A DNA stretch of 6,420 bases from DATKKK01 sp964354625. GTDB taxonomy: Archaea; Thermoproteota; Bathyarchaeia; Bathyarchaeales; Bathycorpusculaceae. Positions 1 through 4,644 of the stretch are shown here, in pieces. The translations under genes were made by a program, and so were the position numbers. The notes under the pieces were generated by a model, which saw only the letters and a program-made list of their open reading frames with translations, was not told the origin of the DNA and searched no databases. Every line of letters begins with the position of its first letter. Position 1 is the stretch's first letter. The stretch is from positions 1 to 6,420 of the forward strand of contig CAYHAK010000071.1 of the NCBI GenBank assembly GCA_964354625.1. Direction: 5' to 3'.

Positions 1-47
1 GGTGGGCCGGACCGGACTCGAACCGGCGACCTTCTGCACGTCAAGCA
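1..47 (-). tRNA. tRNA-Val(GAC), 3' half only (integrase att site)
   Basis: Read on the minus strand this is a clean tRNA 3' half: anticodon loop CTTGACGT (U33, anticodon GAC, G37), anticodon-stem 3' strand GCAGA, variable loop, T arm GCCGG/TTCGAGT/CCGGT, acceptor strand CCGGCCC, discriminator A and CC of an encoded CCA whose last A would lie just outside the window. Further 5' on the minus strand the tRNA ends: only three bases of the anticodon stem (TGC) still pair and no D arm follows. So this is a half tRNA, as left by integrases that recombine in the anticodon region of a tRNA gene. It is also the 5' coding part of the integrase on the other strand. Confidence 0.85.
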
Positions 48-740
48 CCTGGAATCCCAACAGAAACATTGCTCACAAAGTTCAGAGAATTCCTGAAAGT
101 GGATTTAAGACGCTCAAGCAAGACGGCCTACGAGCACACTTACTATGCCAAGAAATTCCTGAATGCCCTGACAAAACCTGTTGAGTCAACAACTGCTGAA
201 GACGTTCGCGAGTACTTGAAAAGCCTGAGCAAAGCAAGCTCGGCACAATACAAGAACATTCTAATGGCGTTAAAGATCTTCTTCAGAGACTTCATGAAAA
301 TGCCTGAAGCTGTTGCGAGTTTCAAGTTTCCTCATCAGGTCTTCAAGCCCAAGCAGATTCTCTGTAAAGAGCAGCTCAAGCAGTTCTACAAGTGTCTTGA
401 GACACCGAAAGAGAAAGCACTGTTCATGGTGTATGCCACAACAGGATTGAGAAGAGATGAAATCCTGTCACTAAGACCTGAGGACATCGACTTTGACAAA
501 CGAATGATCACACCAGGCAGTCACTTGGGCGAGACAAAGAAATCTTGGGTCAGCTTCTACAATGATGAAGCAGAGAAAGCATTGAGGGAGTATCTTGATT
601 CTAAGAAGCATTCAAGAAGTGAGAGACTGTTTCCGATGCAGAGACAAGAAGTGGTTCAGCTATGGAGAACTGCACGAGACAAGACAGGCATCAACATAAC
701 ACCTCAGAAGCTGAGACAGTGGCGCGCGCGTGGGCACTAG
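3..740 (+). pseudogene. SSV-type archaeal tyrosine recombinase (integrase), 5' end outside the window and C-terminus cut off
   Basis: The frame is open from the left edge through the antisense tRNA half (peptide GPDSNRRPSARQAPG), which is the usual N-terminal read-through of archaeal integrases whose attP lies in the int gene. TTG at 69 is an internal codon, not the likely start. A helical core-binding domain follows (about 69-330), then the catalytic domain with box I TGLRRDEIL (catalytic Arg), a beta region with SHLGETKKSW (likely catalytic Lys) and the start of box II, TPQKLRQW. At 722 the gene runs into a (GC)n tract and stops after RARGH. The family normally continues some 50 more residues with the His/Trp box and the nucleophile Tyr; both are absent, so this copy should be unable to cleave DNA. 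Its place beside a half tRNA marks one end of an integrated element, or attP of a circular one. Confidence 0.85.
722..732 (+). repeat. GC-tract site 1 (GCGCGCGCGTG), truncates the integrase
   Basis: This is the first of ten tracts containing GCGCGC. Integrase homology ends exactly here (LRQW, then foreign residues RARGH and a TAG). The right flank reads TGG-GCACTAGT; the same GCACTAGT follows site 3 at nearly the same distance. Confidence 0.75.
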
Positions 741-843
741 TGCTGCACTGCTGCGCTGCTGCACACTGTGCTGCGCACTGTGCCATACACTGTGCAATAA
801 CAACAACTCCCTGTGCGTAGACACTGTGCACATGTGCAGTGCT
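734..843. repeat. GC-rich tract of CACTGTGC repeats and palindromes
   Basis: The tract begins with the perfect 10-bp palindrome GCACTAGTGC (734-743). Three tandem 12-bp units of the form GCTGCRCACTGT follow (758-769, 770-781, 782-793; the third is diverged). CACTGTGC occurs at 764, 776, 788 and 822. The 12-bp palindrome TGCACATGTGCA lies at 827-838, and GCACTGC (745-751) can pair with GCAGTGC (836-842) to close a large hairpin. The cysteine- and alanine-rich peptides read from this tract are low complexity and unlike a protein. It may be a protein-binding region or a structured RNA or DNA element; no family is recognised. Confidence 0.6.
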
Positions 844-873
844 GCAAGACATGCGCTCATTGAAAAGAAGACG

Positions 874-963
874 ATGATCGGCGACCATCAGATTTCGAAA
901 TTCTCGAAACTTGGCACGAGCGCTTACTTAACATCAAGTGAAGACAAATCCTTTGGATTTTAG
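874..963 (+). pseudogene. possible AbrB/SpoVT-like swapped-hairpin remnant
   Basis: This is a 29-residue reading frame starting at ATG 874. Its core ISKFSKLGTSAYLT resembles the first strand of archaeal AbrB-type antitoxin or regulator domains (pattern ...K-GTSAYLT-P...). The rest of the domain is missing or shortened to SSEDKSFGF before TAG. There is no clear ribosome site, and upstream the frame merges with the low-complexity repeat tract. Most likely it is a decayed fragment of a small DNA-binding regulator. The similarity is judged by eye on a very short match, so chance is possible. Confidence 0.3.
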
Positions 964-966
964 TGT

Positions 967-989
967 AATCATCAGGATAATTAATGATT
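967..989. promoter_or_regulatory. inverted repeat AATCAT-N11-ATGATT upstream of the 54-aa gene
   Basis: A 6-bp inverted repeat (967-972 and 984-989) flanks an AT-rich spacer and ends four bases before ATG 994. Its size and place suit an operator or a start-blocking structure. No good TATA box or Shine-Dalgarno sequence is visible for this gene, so regulation here is inferred only from position. Confidence 0.3.
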
Positions 990-993
990 AAAC

Positions 994-1158
994 ATGAAAA
1001 AGGAAGATCTTGAGCGAAAGCTGATAATGGAGCGAATTACAGCCTGTTTAAACTGTAAGAGATTAGAAAGCTGCCATCATATAGGCGAGTATGAAGAATG
1101 CTGCAATTTTGAGGAGGTTGAAGGGAGAGCTTGGGTGATAAGAGAGCTAGAGGAATGA
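994..1158 (+). CDS. small cysteine-rich (zinc-binding-like) protein, 54 aa
   Basis: ATG 994 opens a 54-aa acidic protein. A charged helix-like N-terminus (KKEDLERKLIMERI) precedes the cysteine cluster ACLNCKRLESC...ECCNFEE (Cys 18, 21, 27, 36, 37) and a tail EGRAWVIRELEE. A CxxC pair followed by one or two further Cys within 20 residues suggests a small metal-binding fold. Short proteins of this look are common in archaeal accessory DNA, but I cannot name a family. It is convergent with the 124-aa gene, with 19 bases between the stops. There is no strong ribosome site; an inverted repeat just upstream may act in its control. Even codon use over the whole frame and the ordered Cys pattern argue for a real gene. 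Confidence 0.65.
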   Translation: MKKEDLERKLIMERITACLNCKRLESCHHIGEYEECCNFEEVEGRAWVIRELEE

Positions 1159-1177
1159 TTTGAAAGGATAGCCAAAA

Positions 1178-1552
1178 CTATTCTCTTAATCGGATTCTCA
1201 TTGGGAGGCGCGTGCGATCGATTTCGACCGTGTTGATTTTCTCAAGCATGGATGCGACGTAAGAAGCTGCACTCGTTCCACGGTGCGTGAACCTCTGAAC
1301 ATAATTGTCCAAGGTTCCCTCGATCGTAGTGCCATGTATAGAGCCGATTGGTATCCAGTCTTTAGTTGCTAGAAAATCAGGTATGCCCTCAAAGCATCTG
1401 CCAGGAATCTGTAACTCAAATCCGTTCTTCCCGATTTCCAAATCAACTCCACTGGGACCGCACCGAATTACATGGAATTTTGCACGTCCAGTCGGAGTCT
1501 TCAGAGTCGAGTCTGCTGGAATCATTTTCACAATTCTGGCCATGACAGACAT
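1178..1552 (-). CDS. unrecognised 124-aa protein
   Basis: The frame runs from ATG 1552 (ATGTCTGTCATG) to TAG at 1178-1180; a second in-frame ATG lies at 1543 (MARIVKM) and could be the real start, since neither has a clear Shine-Dalgarno sequence. The N-terminal two thirds look beta-rich, with turns such as GPSGVDLEIGKNGFELQIPG. The C-terminal part looks helical (TLDNYVQRFTHRGTSAASYVASMLEKI) and ends with a short basic segment MRIRLRE. There are no membrane segments, signal peptide or recognisable catalytic motif, so a soluble cytoplasmic protein is likely. An AT-rich stretch with TTCTTATTAG near 1590 is a weak promoter candidate. The plus-strand frame at 1305-1598 is its shadow. Function unknown. 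Confidence 0.6.
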   Translation of the reverse strand: MSVMARIVKMIPADSTLKTPTGRAKFHVIRCGPSGVDLEIGKNGFELQIPGRCFEGIPDFLATKDWIPIGSIHGTTIEGTLDNYVQRFTHRGTSAASYVASMLEKINTVEIDRTRLPMRIRLRE

Positions 1553-1715
1553 CGCTATCTGGAAGGTTATTCAAACAAGACTGACTAATAAGAATTAATC
1601 CCGTAAGAGCCTCCTTTGCCACCTCGGTGTACATAACCTTCTGAGCTTTCTGTATTTACGTATTTACACTTCATTGAGATTCGCACGCGTGTTTGCGGAA
1701 AGATATCGAAAACCA

Positions 1716-1724
1716 CGCGCGCTA
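1716..1724 (+). repeat. GC-tract site 2 (CGCGCGCTA)
   Basis: Alternating CGCGCGC followed by TA, with the same polarity as the other sites. It is intergenic and about 80 bases before site 3. Confidence 0.6.
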
Positions 1725-1801
1725 AACATCAGAGTGCGTGCATGGACAGGGTCGACAGAAAACTTATTCTGTATTGCATGCTCAATAAATGCGATGGAAT
1801 G

Positions 1802-1813
1802 GCGCGCGTTATG
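1802..1813 (+). repeat. GC-tract site 3 (GCGCGCGTTATG)
   Basis: This is a full consensus example, identical over 12 bases to site 10 at 6359-6370. The following GCACTAGT is shared with site 1. The site opens the one-gene segment that ends at site 4. Confidence 0.7.
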
Positions 1814-1840
1814 CACTAGTCAAGGAGGCAGATTCACGAC

Positions 1841-2140
1841 TTGGTTAAGCACCATGTTTCATATCGAAAGAACGTCGGAGTGGAACTAACTCCAAGAGAG
1901 CATTTCTTCAGACACTTTGGTTTTGGCAAGTGTTCAATGTGCGGAAAAAAAGGGAAAAACAAAAGGTATTTCGCGCCTGTCGATCCGAAAACTGGAAAAG
2001 GTTACAATGATACCTTCATTCATCCTAACACAGGTAGCGTGAATCATCCCTGGCCGAGTAACGGTAGATGGATCTTGATATGTGACGAGTGTAAACCCAA
2101 AGCGATTGGAGTGAGAATCGCTTCTGAAGATTGGCGCTAA
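1841..2140 (+). CDS. 99-aa CxxC/CxxC zinc-ribbon-like protein, one gene between two GC-tract sites
   Basis: A strong Shine-Dalgarno AAGGAGG (1822-1828) precedes the TTG start at 1841 by 12 bases; an in-frame TAG at 1817 bars an earlier start. The protein has a basic N-terminus, then CSMC (Cys 31, 34), a Lys-rich turn, a central stretch with HPNTGSVNHPWPSNGRW, and CDEC (Cys 81, 84) before a short tail. The two CxxC knuckles 46 residues apart suggest one treble-clef or zinc-ribbon site, sometimes seen in HNH-like or nucleic-acid-binding proteins, but no HNH catalytic pattern is clear. Family not recognised. The gene fills the space between GC-tract sites 3 and 4 almost completely and has no obvious promoter of its own. 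Confidence 0.65.
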   Translation: MVKHHVSYRKNVGVELTPREHFFRHFGFGKCSMCGKKGKNKRYFAPVDPKTGKGYNDTFIHPNTGSVNHPWPSNGRWILICDECKPKAIGVRIASEDWR

Positions 2141-2148
2141 CACAGTCA

Positions 2149-2158
2149 GCGCGCGTGG
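2149..2158 (+). repeat. GC-tract site 4 (GCGCGCGTGG)
   Basis: It lies 9 bases after the stop of the CxxC/CxxC gene and 49 bases before the next ATG. The right flank begins TGG, like site 1. Confidence 0.6.
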
Positions 2159-2163
2159 CTTGA

Positions 2164-2186
2164 AGCAAAAGCGATATTTCGCTCTA
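2164..2186 (+). promoter_or_regulatory. weak BRE/TATA-like promoter with small palindrome GCGATATTTCGC
   Basis: AGCAAAAG followed by GATATTTC lies about 30 bases before ATG 2207. With the usual archaeal spacing, transcription would start within a few bases of the ATG, which fits the lack of a Shine-Dalgarno sequence (leaderless mRNA). The TATA-like bases sit inside the hairpin GCGA-TATT-TCGC, which could also be an operator. Confidence 0.35.
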
Positions 2187-2206
2187 CGATAATAGTCTTC
2201 ATTATC

Positions 2207-3070
2207 ATGTCAGGACCTAAAATCCCACTCTTTCGGAGGCGCGGAACTTCTGCAGAGGCAGAAGTGGAATCAAGGCTGTCATACTTCTCAATCGTGGCTC
2301 GACCCAGCCCTGACGTGGGTATTGACTTCCAATGTGAACTTCTTCAGGAAGATCAACCGTCAGGTGAGCTGTTTGGTGTTCAGGTCAAAGGAACAAAAAA
2401 TCTAGGAAAGCGACTACAGGTTTGCGTGAAGAAAACCACTATTCGATATTGGCTGAAGCTCACATTCCCAGTGTACATAATTGTGTACGATGAAGAGAGC
2501 CAACAGTGTTACTGGATATCGTTTACGCGCATTCTGGACATCGTTGCTGAGAAGATCAAGAGCAAGAGCAGTACTGTGTGTTTTGAAGTAGATAGAACGC
2601 TTATTCTTCACAAAGGAGAAAGCATGGATTTCGTCTCGAAAGTGAGATACGACGCTTTGCTAATGAGCTTGCAGCGAGGTAGCTTTAAGCCCAGCGACAA
2701 ATATGTCAGGACTTTTCCAATAGCCTATCTCTCACAACAAGTCATTGCAGACCATCAAGAAAACATCAGGAACAGTTTGAATCTCCTCATCAATCACTAT
2801 CTGCTTACAGAGGACATCGAGAAAGCCTATTTTCTGTGCAGCTTCCTAGCAAAGCTCGACTATTCCCATTATGATCACTTTTACAAGCTTGGGCACATCG
2901 AAAAGCTACGTGGAAACAGAATAGAAGCCAAGAGGAACTTCGAGCGGGCAATAGCAATCTGCAAAGGGGACAAAAAGTGGAATCTGCTAAAGGATTCCTG
3001 CTATCCTTCAATCGAGGAGATTATTCTAACAATCGAAGAAGAAATCAGAAAGCTTGACGCAGGAAGATGA
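2207..3070 (+). CDS. DUF4365 (PD-(D/E)XK-like) protein with TPR-like C-terminus
   Basis: A complete 287-aa protein from ATG 2207 to TGA at 3068-3070. Residues about 12-130 match the DUF4365 pattern: an N-terminal helix with Glu (SAEAEVESRL), the acidic motif PDVGIDFQCEL, the strand with QVKGT (a QxK form of the PD-(D/E)XK active site), and the strands PVYIIVYDEESQQCYWI. Residues about 185-287 are helical, with a repeat like TPR (YKLGHIEKLRGNRIEAKRNFERAIAI). The family is nuclease-like and often found in antiviral systems, where the TPR part may sense or bind a partner; that role is inferred. No partner gene is evident beside it: site 4 lies upstream, and an AT-rich repeat-bearing spacer lies downstream. 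Confidence 0.8.
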   Translation: MSGPKIPLFRRRGTSAEAEVESRLSYFSIVARPSPDVGIDFQCELLQEDQPSGELFGVQVKGTKNLGKRLQVCVKKTTIRYWLKLTFPVYIIVYDEESQQCYWISFTRILDIVAEKIKSKSSTVCFEVDRTLILHKGESMDFVSKVRYDALLMSLQRGSFKPSDKYVRTFPIAYLSQQVIADHQENIRNSLNLLINHYLLTEDIEKAYFLCSFLAKLDYSHYDHFYKLGHIEKLRGNRIEAKRNFERAIAICKGDKKWNLLKDSCYPSIEEIILTIEEEIRKLDAGR

Positions 3071-3182
3071 CACTGACACCTTCAAAGCACTCACCCCTTT
3101 GATACGCCAGAGACCTCTTTGTACATAACCTCTCGTCCAGCCAATATGCTGCAGTCACACGATGTAACATCAACTAACTTTC

Positions 3183-3363
3183 TAAATTCCATTTTCTAAA
3201 TAAGGAAGAGTCTTAGAATTCTATTTCTTCTCCCCTATTTGGAAATTGGAATCTTGAACGTTACCTTGATACACAAACAGATGAATGATGAATAGCAAAC
3301 ATCAATCATAGTGTTATGCAATAGAGAGGTTTCAAAGAGGCCAGTAGTGCGCACGAAGTGCAC
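3183..3363 (+). repeat. dispersed repeat copy A (long form)
   Basis: About 180 bases align with copy D (6235 to window end). The AT-rich part around CTAAATAAGGAA comes first and is flanked by two AATTCYATTT blocks; GTTACCTTGAT (3260-3270) follows, then TGAATAGC (3288-3295), TTATGC...GAGAGG and AGAGGCC. The right-hand 60 bases, from CAATCATAGTG to GAAGTGCAC, also match copies B and C. By eye, identity to D is roughly three quarters in the left part. It may be a short mobile repeat or a recombination element; it carries no frame. Confidence 0.65.
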
Positions 3364-3447
3364 CTTGCCTGGATTTTTCTTTGGATTTTTTCTTATTTAT
3401 TTTTCATAATAAGAATTTTTCAAAGGATAATGAGTACGCAGCTATTT

Positions 3448-3457
3448 GTGCGCGCAC
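3448..3457. repeat. GC-tract site 5 (palindrome GTGCGCGCAC)
   Basis: This is the only GCGCGC site that is a symmetrical 10-bp palindrome and the only one not followed by T. A hairpin starts 4 bases to its right. It may be a degenerate site or an unrelated palindrome. Confidence 0.45.
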
Positions 3458-3460
3458 ATG

Positions 3461-3488
3461 GCTATCTCATTAAGAGGCTTGAGATAGC
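3461..3488. other. perfect 9-bp inverted repeat (hairpin)
   Basis: GCTATCTCA (3461-3469) and TGAGATAGC (3480-3488) pair perfectly around the 10-base loop TTAAGAGGCT. No T-run follows on either strand, so a simple terminator is unlikely. The loop and right arm resemble the AGAGGCTTAAGAGAGGCTAG part of repeat C. Confidence 0.6.
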
Positions 3489-3525
3489 TAAGAGACTGAA
3501 GAGAGACAGGATATTGCGCCATTCT

Positions 3526-3534
3526 CGCGCGCTA
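3526..3534 (+). repeat. GC-tract site 6 (CGCGCGCTA)
   Basis: Same polarity as the other sites. On the minus strand its TAG is the stop codon of the second Lys/Arg-rich small gene, which may therefore be cut here. Confidence 0.6.
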
Positions 3535-3600
3535 TTTCTTACGTTTATTGTATTCTGCAGGGAGTTCAACGTTCCGTTTCTCTTTCTTGCCTTTAGGCAC
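3532..3600 (-). CDS. 22-aa Lys/Arg-rich peptide, possibly 3'-truncated
   Basis: GTG 3600 starts a 22-residue basic peptide (MPKGKKEKRNVELPAEYNKRKK). A near-perfect Shine-Dalgarno GGAGG (plus positions 3608-3612) stands 7 bases before it, and the gene above it ends only 12 bases upstream, so the two should be translated from one mRNA. Its TAG stop is formed by the CTA at the edge of GC-tract site 6, so the natural protein may have been longer and cut at the site. Composition suggests nucleic-acid binding, but nothing can be assigned. The ribosome site is the best argument that it is real. Confidence 0.4.
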   Translation of the reverse strand: MPKGKKEKRNVELPAEYNKRKK

Positions 3601-3612
3601 AATTCATCCTCC

Positions 3613-3717
3613 TTACTTCTTCAAGCGTTTTTCCTTGTGCTTTTTTCTTTTCTCTTCTCTTTCTTTTTTAGTCATTGGTTTCTTTTTAGTGCTTCCCGTA
3701 CTCAACGCAATCACCAT
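3613..3717 (-). CDS. 34-aa Lys/Arg-rich peptide
   Basis: The frame ends at TAA (3613-3615). I prefer ATG 3717, giving 34 residues: MVIALSTGSTKKKP, then a helical, almost purely Lys/Arg/Glu tail (MTKKEREEKRKKHKEKRLKK). The reason is the BRE/TATA-like CGCAAAAACTTAATT about 25 bases upstream, which would yield a leaderless mRNA. The frame stays open to ATG 3756 (47 residues, MRKNLIPYSDYLS at the front), a real alternative, and ATG 3675 is a third. It is followed after 12 bases by a second basic mini-gene with a strong ribosome site. It lies between repeat copies A and B. Function unknown; a highly charged coiled helix is likely. Confidence 0.4.
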   Translation of the reverse strand: MVIALSTGSTKKKPMTKKEREEKRKKHKEKRLKK

Positions 3718-3781
3718 ACTCAAGTAATCAGAATAGGGAATTAAGTTTTTGCGCATACAGAGAATCGAGGGGCTGCGAACA

Positions 3782-3823
3782 GCAGAGGTTTCAAAGAGGC
3801 AGAGTAGTGTGCACGAAGTGCAC
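3782..3823 (+). repeat. dispersed repeat copy B (short form) with 6-bp hairpin
   Basis: GCAGAGGTTTCAAAGAGGC and then GTAGT are shared with copies A and C, followed by the perfect hairpin GTGCAC-GAA-GTGCAC (3809-3823). It lies between the nitroreductase stop and the small basic genes, all on the minus strand. In that direction no T-run follows the hairpin. The left half of the long form is missing here. Confidence 0.6.
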
Positions 3824-3848
3824 GTTACTTACTCAGAGTCCAAGCTTC

Positions 3849-4343
3849 TCAGAACTTGTTGAAACTCACTATTTCTTCAATGGATTTCCTGTTCTTGGGC
3901 TGGGGTTCTTCAGCGGGATAACCAAGCGATACTAGTGCCACTATACTCCATTTTTCCGGGATGCCGAGCAGTTCCTTGGCTTTCTCCTCATCGAAGTCTC
4001 CTATCCAACATGAACCCACCCCCAAGGCCCAGGCAGCAATGACCATGTTCTGCAATGCAATAGTTGTACTGATGACTGCCCATTTTCCGGCGATGAGATC
4101 TTTGTGAGCGCATCCAACAATAGTGACAGGTGCGTCTTTGACGAATCTGTTGAACATGCCCTTAGACAACGCCTTCTTAGCCTCAAGATCGTCTACTACG
4201 ATGAAGTGCCATGGTTGCCTGTTTGCTGCCGATGGGGCTTGTCTGCCAGCCTCAAGAATCTTGCCTAGAATGTCTTTTGGAATCTCTTTCTGCTGATAAC
4301 GTCTAATGCTTCTTCTACTAAGGATGGTATCTATGAGTGACAT
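3849..4343 (-). CDS. nitroreductase family protein (FMN-dependent NAD(P)H oxidoreductase)
   Basis: An intact protein of 164 aa. ATG 4343 is preferred over ATG 4382 because GGAG (plus 4352-4355) stands 8 bases before it and homology begins at MSLIDTILSRRS. The FMN-binding signature RRSIRRYQQKEIP and the segment QAPSAANRQPWHFIVVDD lie in the first 55 residues. The C-terminal half has GVGSCWIGDFDEEKAKELLGIP and the strand ALVSLGYPAEE that completes the flavin site. Such enzymes are cytoplasmic homodimers that pass electrons from NAD(P)H via FMN to nitro compounds, quinones or other acceptors; the natural substrate cannot be told. This is the best preserved gene here, flanked by repeat copies B and C and with its own promoter. 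Confidence 0.9.
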   Translation of the reverse strand: MSLIDTILSRRSIRRYQQKEIPKDILGKILEAGRQAPSAANRQPWHFIVVDDLEAKKALSKGMFNRFVKDAPVTIVGCAHKDLIAGKWAVISTTIALQNMVIAAWALGVGSCWIGDFDEEKAKELLGIPEKWSIVALVSLGYPAEEPQPKNRKSIEEIVSFNKF

Positions 4344-4396
4344 CAAATCAACTCCAATATGACATACGGAATATTTCGTCATGGAAGCTGGTGCAT

Positions 4397-4414
4397 GCCT
4401 AAAAACCTTTCTCC
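4397..4414 (-). promoter_or_regulatory. BRE/TATA-like promoter of the nitroreductase gene
   Basis: On the minus strand AGAAAGGTTTTTAGGC forms a purine-rich BRE followed by a T/A-rich TATA-like box. Initiation about 25 bases on would give a leader of roughly 35 bases holding the GGAG ribosome site. GC-tract site 7 lies about 40 bases further upstream. Confidence 0.5.
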
Positions 4415-4449
4415 TACTTCATTCAGAAAGAAATGACCCTGAGAAACGT

Positions 4450-4462
4450 CGCGCGCGCTATG
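4450..4462 (+). repeat. GC-tract site 7 (CGCGCGCGCTATG)
   Basis: Same polarity as the others. Repeat copy C begins just to its right, and copy D has its GC tract at the matching place. Confidence 0.7.
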
Positions 4463-4473
4463 ATAGACAAGCG

Positions 4474-4540
4474 ACAATCATAGTGTTAATACAACAGAGA
4501 GGCTTAAGAGAGGCTAGTAGTAGTGCGCACGAAGTGCGCG
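4474..4540 (+). repeat. dispersed repeat copy C with 6-bp hairpin
   Basis: CAATCATAGTGTTA is identical to copy A. ACAGAGAGGCTTAAGAGAGGC follows, then a triple AGT, then the perfect hairpin GCGCAC-GAA-GTGCGC (4525-4539). Relative to copy B the second stem pair is C:G instead of T:A, a compensatory change. The left half of the long form is missing; GC-tract site 7 stands there instead. Confidence 0.65.
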
Positions 4541-4572
4541 GAATCCAGATGGTCTTGCCGTTTCTGGTTTTG

Positions 4573-4586
4573 CGGAAAAGTTATAG
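4573..4586 (+). promoter_or_regulatory. BRE/TATA promoter of the membrane-protein gene
   Basis: CGGAAAAG followed directly by TTATAG is a good archaeal BRE plus TATA pair. Initiation about 25 bases downstream would leave a leader of roughly 35 bases containing GGAGG at 4629-4633. Confidence 0.55.
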
Positions 4587-4644
4587 CCAGACCGAAGGTG
4601 ACTGTACGGATTGGAATCATTCGATTATGGAGGATGATGCTATT

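Larger units (their letters stand above)
1553..1840. other. intergenic region with two GC-tract sites
   Basis: No credible gene is visible in these 288 bases. They hold the promoter side of the minus-strand 124-aa gene, GC-tract sites 2 (1716) and 3 (1802) about 80 bases apart, and the ribosome site of the next plus-strand gene. The 80-base piece between the sites has no open frame or clear inverted repeat. Just after site 2, AAACATCA echoes the sequence after GAATAGC in repeat copy A (3297-3304). Confidence 0.5.
3071..3531. other. AT-rich spacer with repeat copy A, GC-tract site 5 and a perfect hairpin
   Basis: I see no convincing gene in this stretch of about 460 bases. It holds the start of repeat copy A from about 3183, the A hairpin at 3349-3363, a T-rich run (3370-3420), the palindromic GC site at 3448-3457, a 9-bp perfect inverted repeat (3461-3488) and then site 6. 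The plus-strand frame starting at 3358 has an odd Phe/Leu/Arg composition and is best explained as the antisense of the Lys-rich genes further right. Confidence 0.5.

Noticed and set aside
2..184. Plus-strand frame giving a GRTGLEPATF peptide
   Set aside because: This is the well-known wrong-frame translation of an antisense tRNA 3' half. The integrase uses the next frame.
660..963. Cys/Ala/Leu-rich frames on both strands of the GC-rich tract
   Set aside because: They arise from CTG/GCA repeats, are low complexity on both strands and have no ribosome site.
1628..3132. 12-base match TGTACATAACCT near 1629 and 3120
   Set aside because: A 12-base match is expected about once by chance in a window this size and the flanks do not align.
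3358..3744. 128-aa hydrophobic Phe/Leu/Arg-rich plus-strand frame
   Set aside because: It starts inside the repeat A hairpin, crosses GC-tract sites 5 and 6 and is the antisense of Lys-rich minus-strand mini-genes, which explains the Phe/Leu runs.
4381..4644. Upstream part of the long frame of the membrane-protein gene
   Set aside because: It runs through the nitroreductase promoter, GC-tract site 7 and repeat C. A better start with GGAGG and a promoter lies at 4645.
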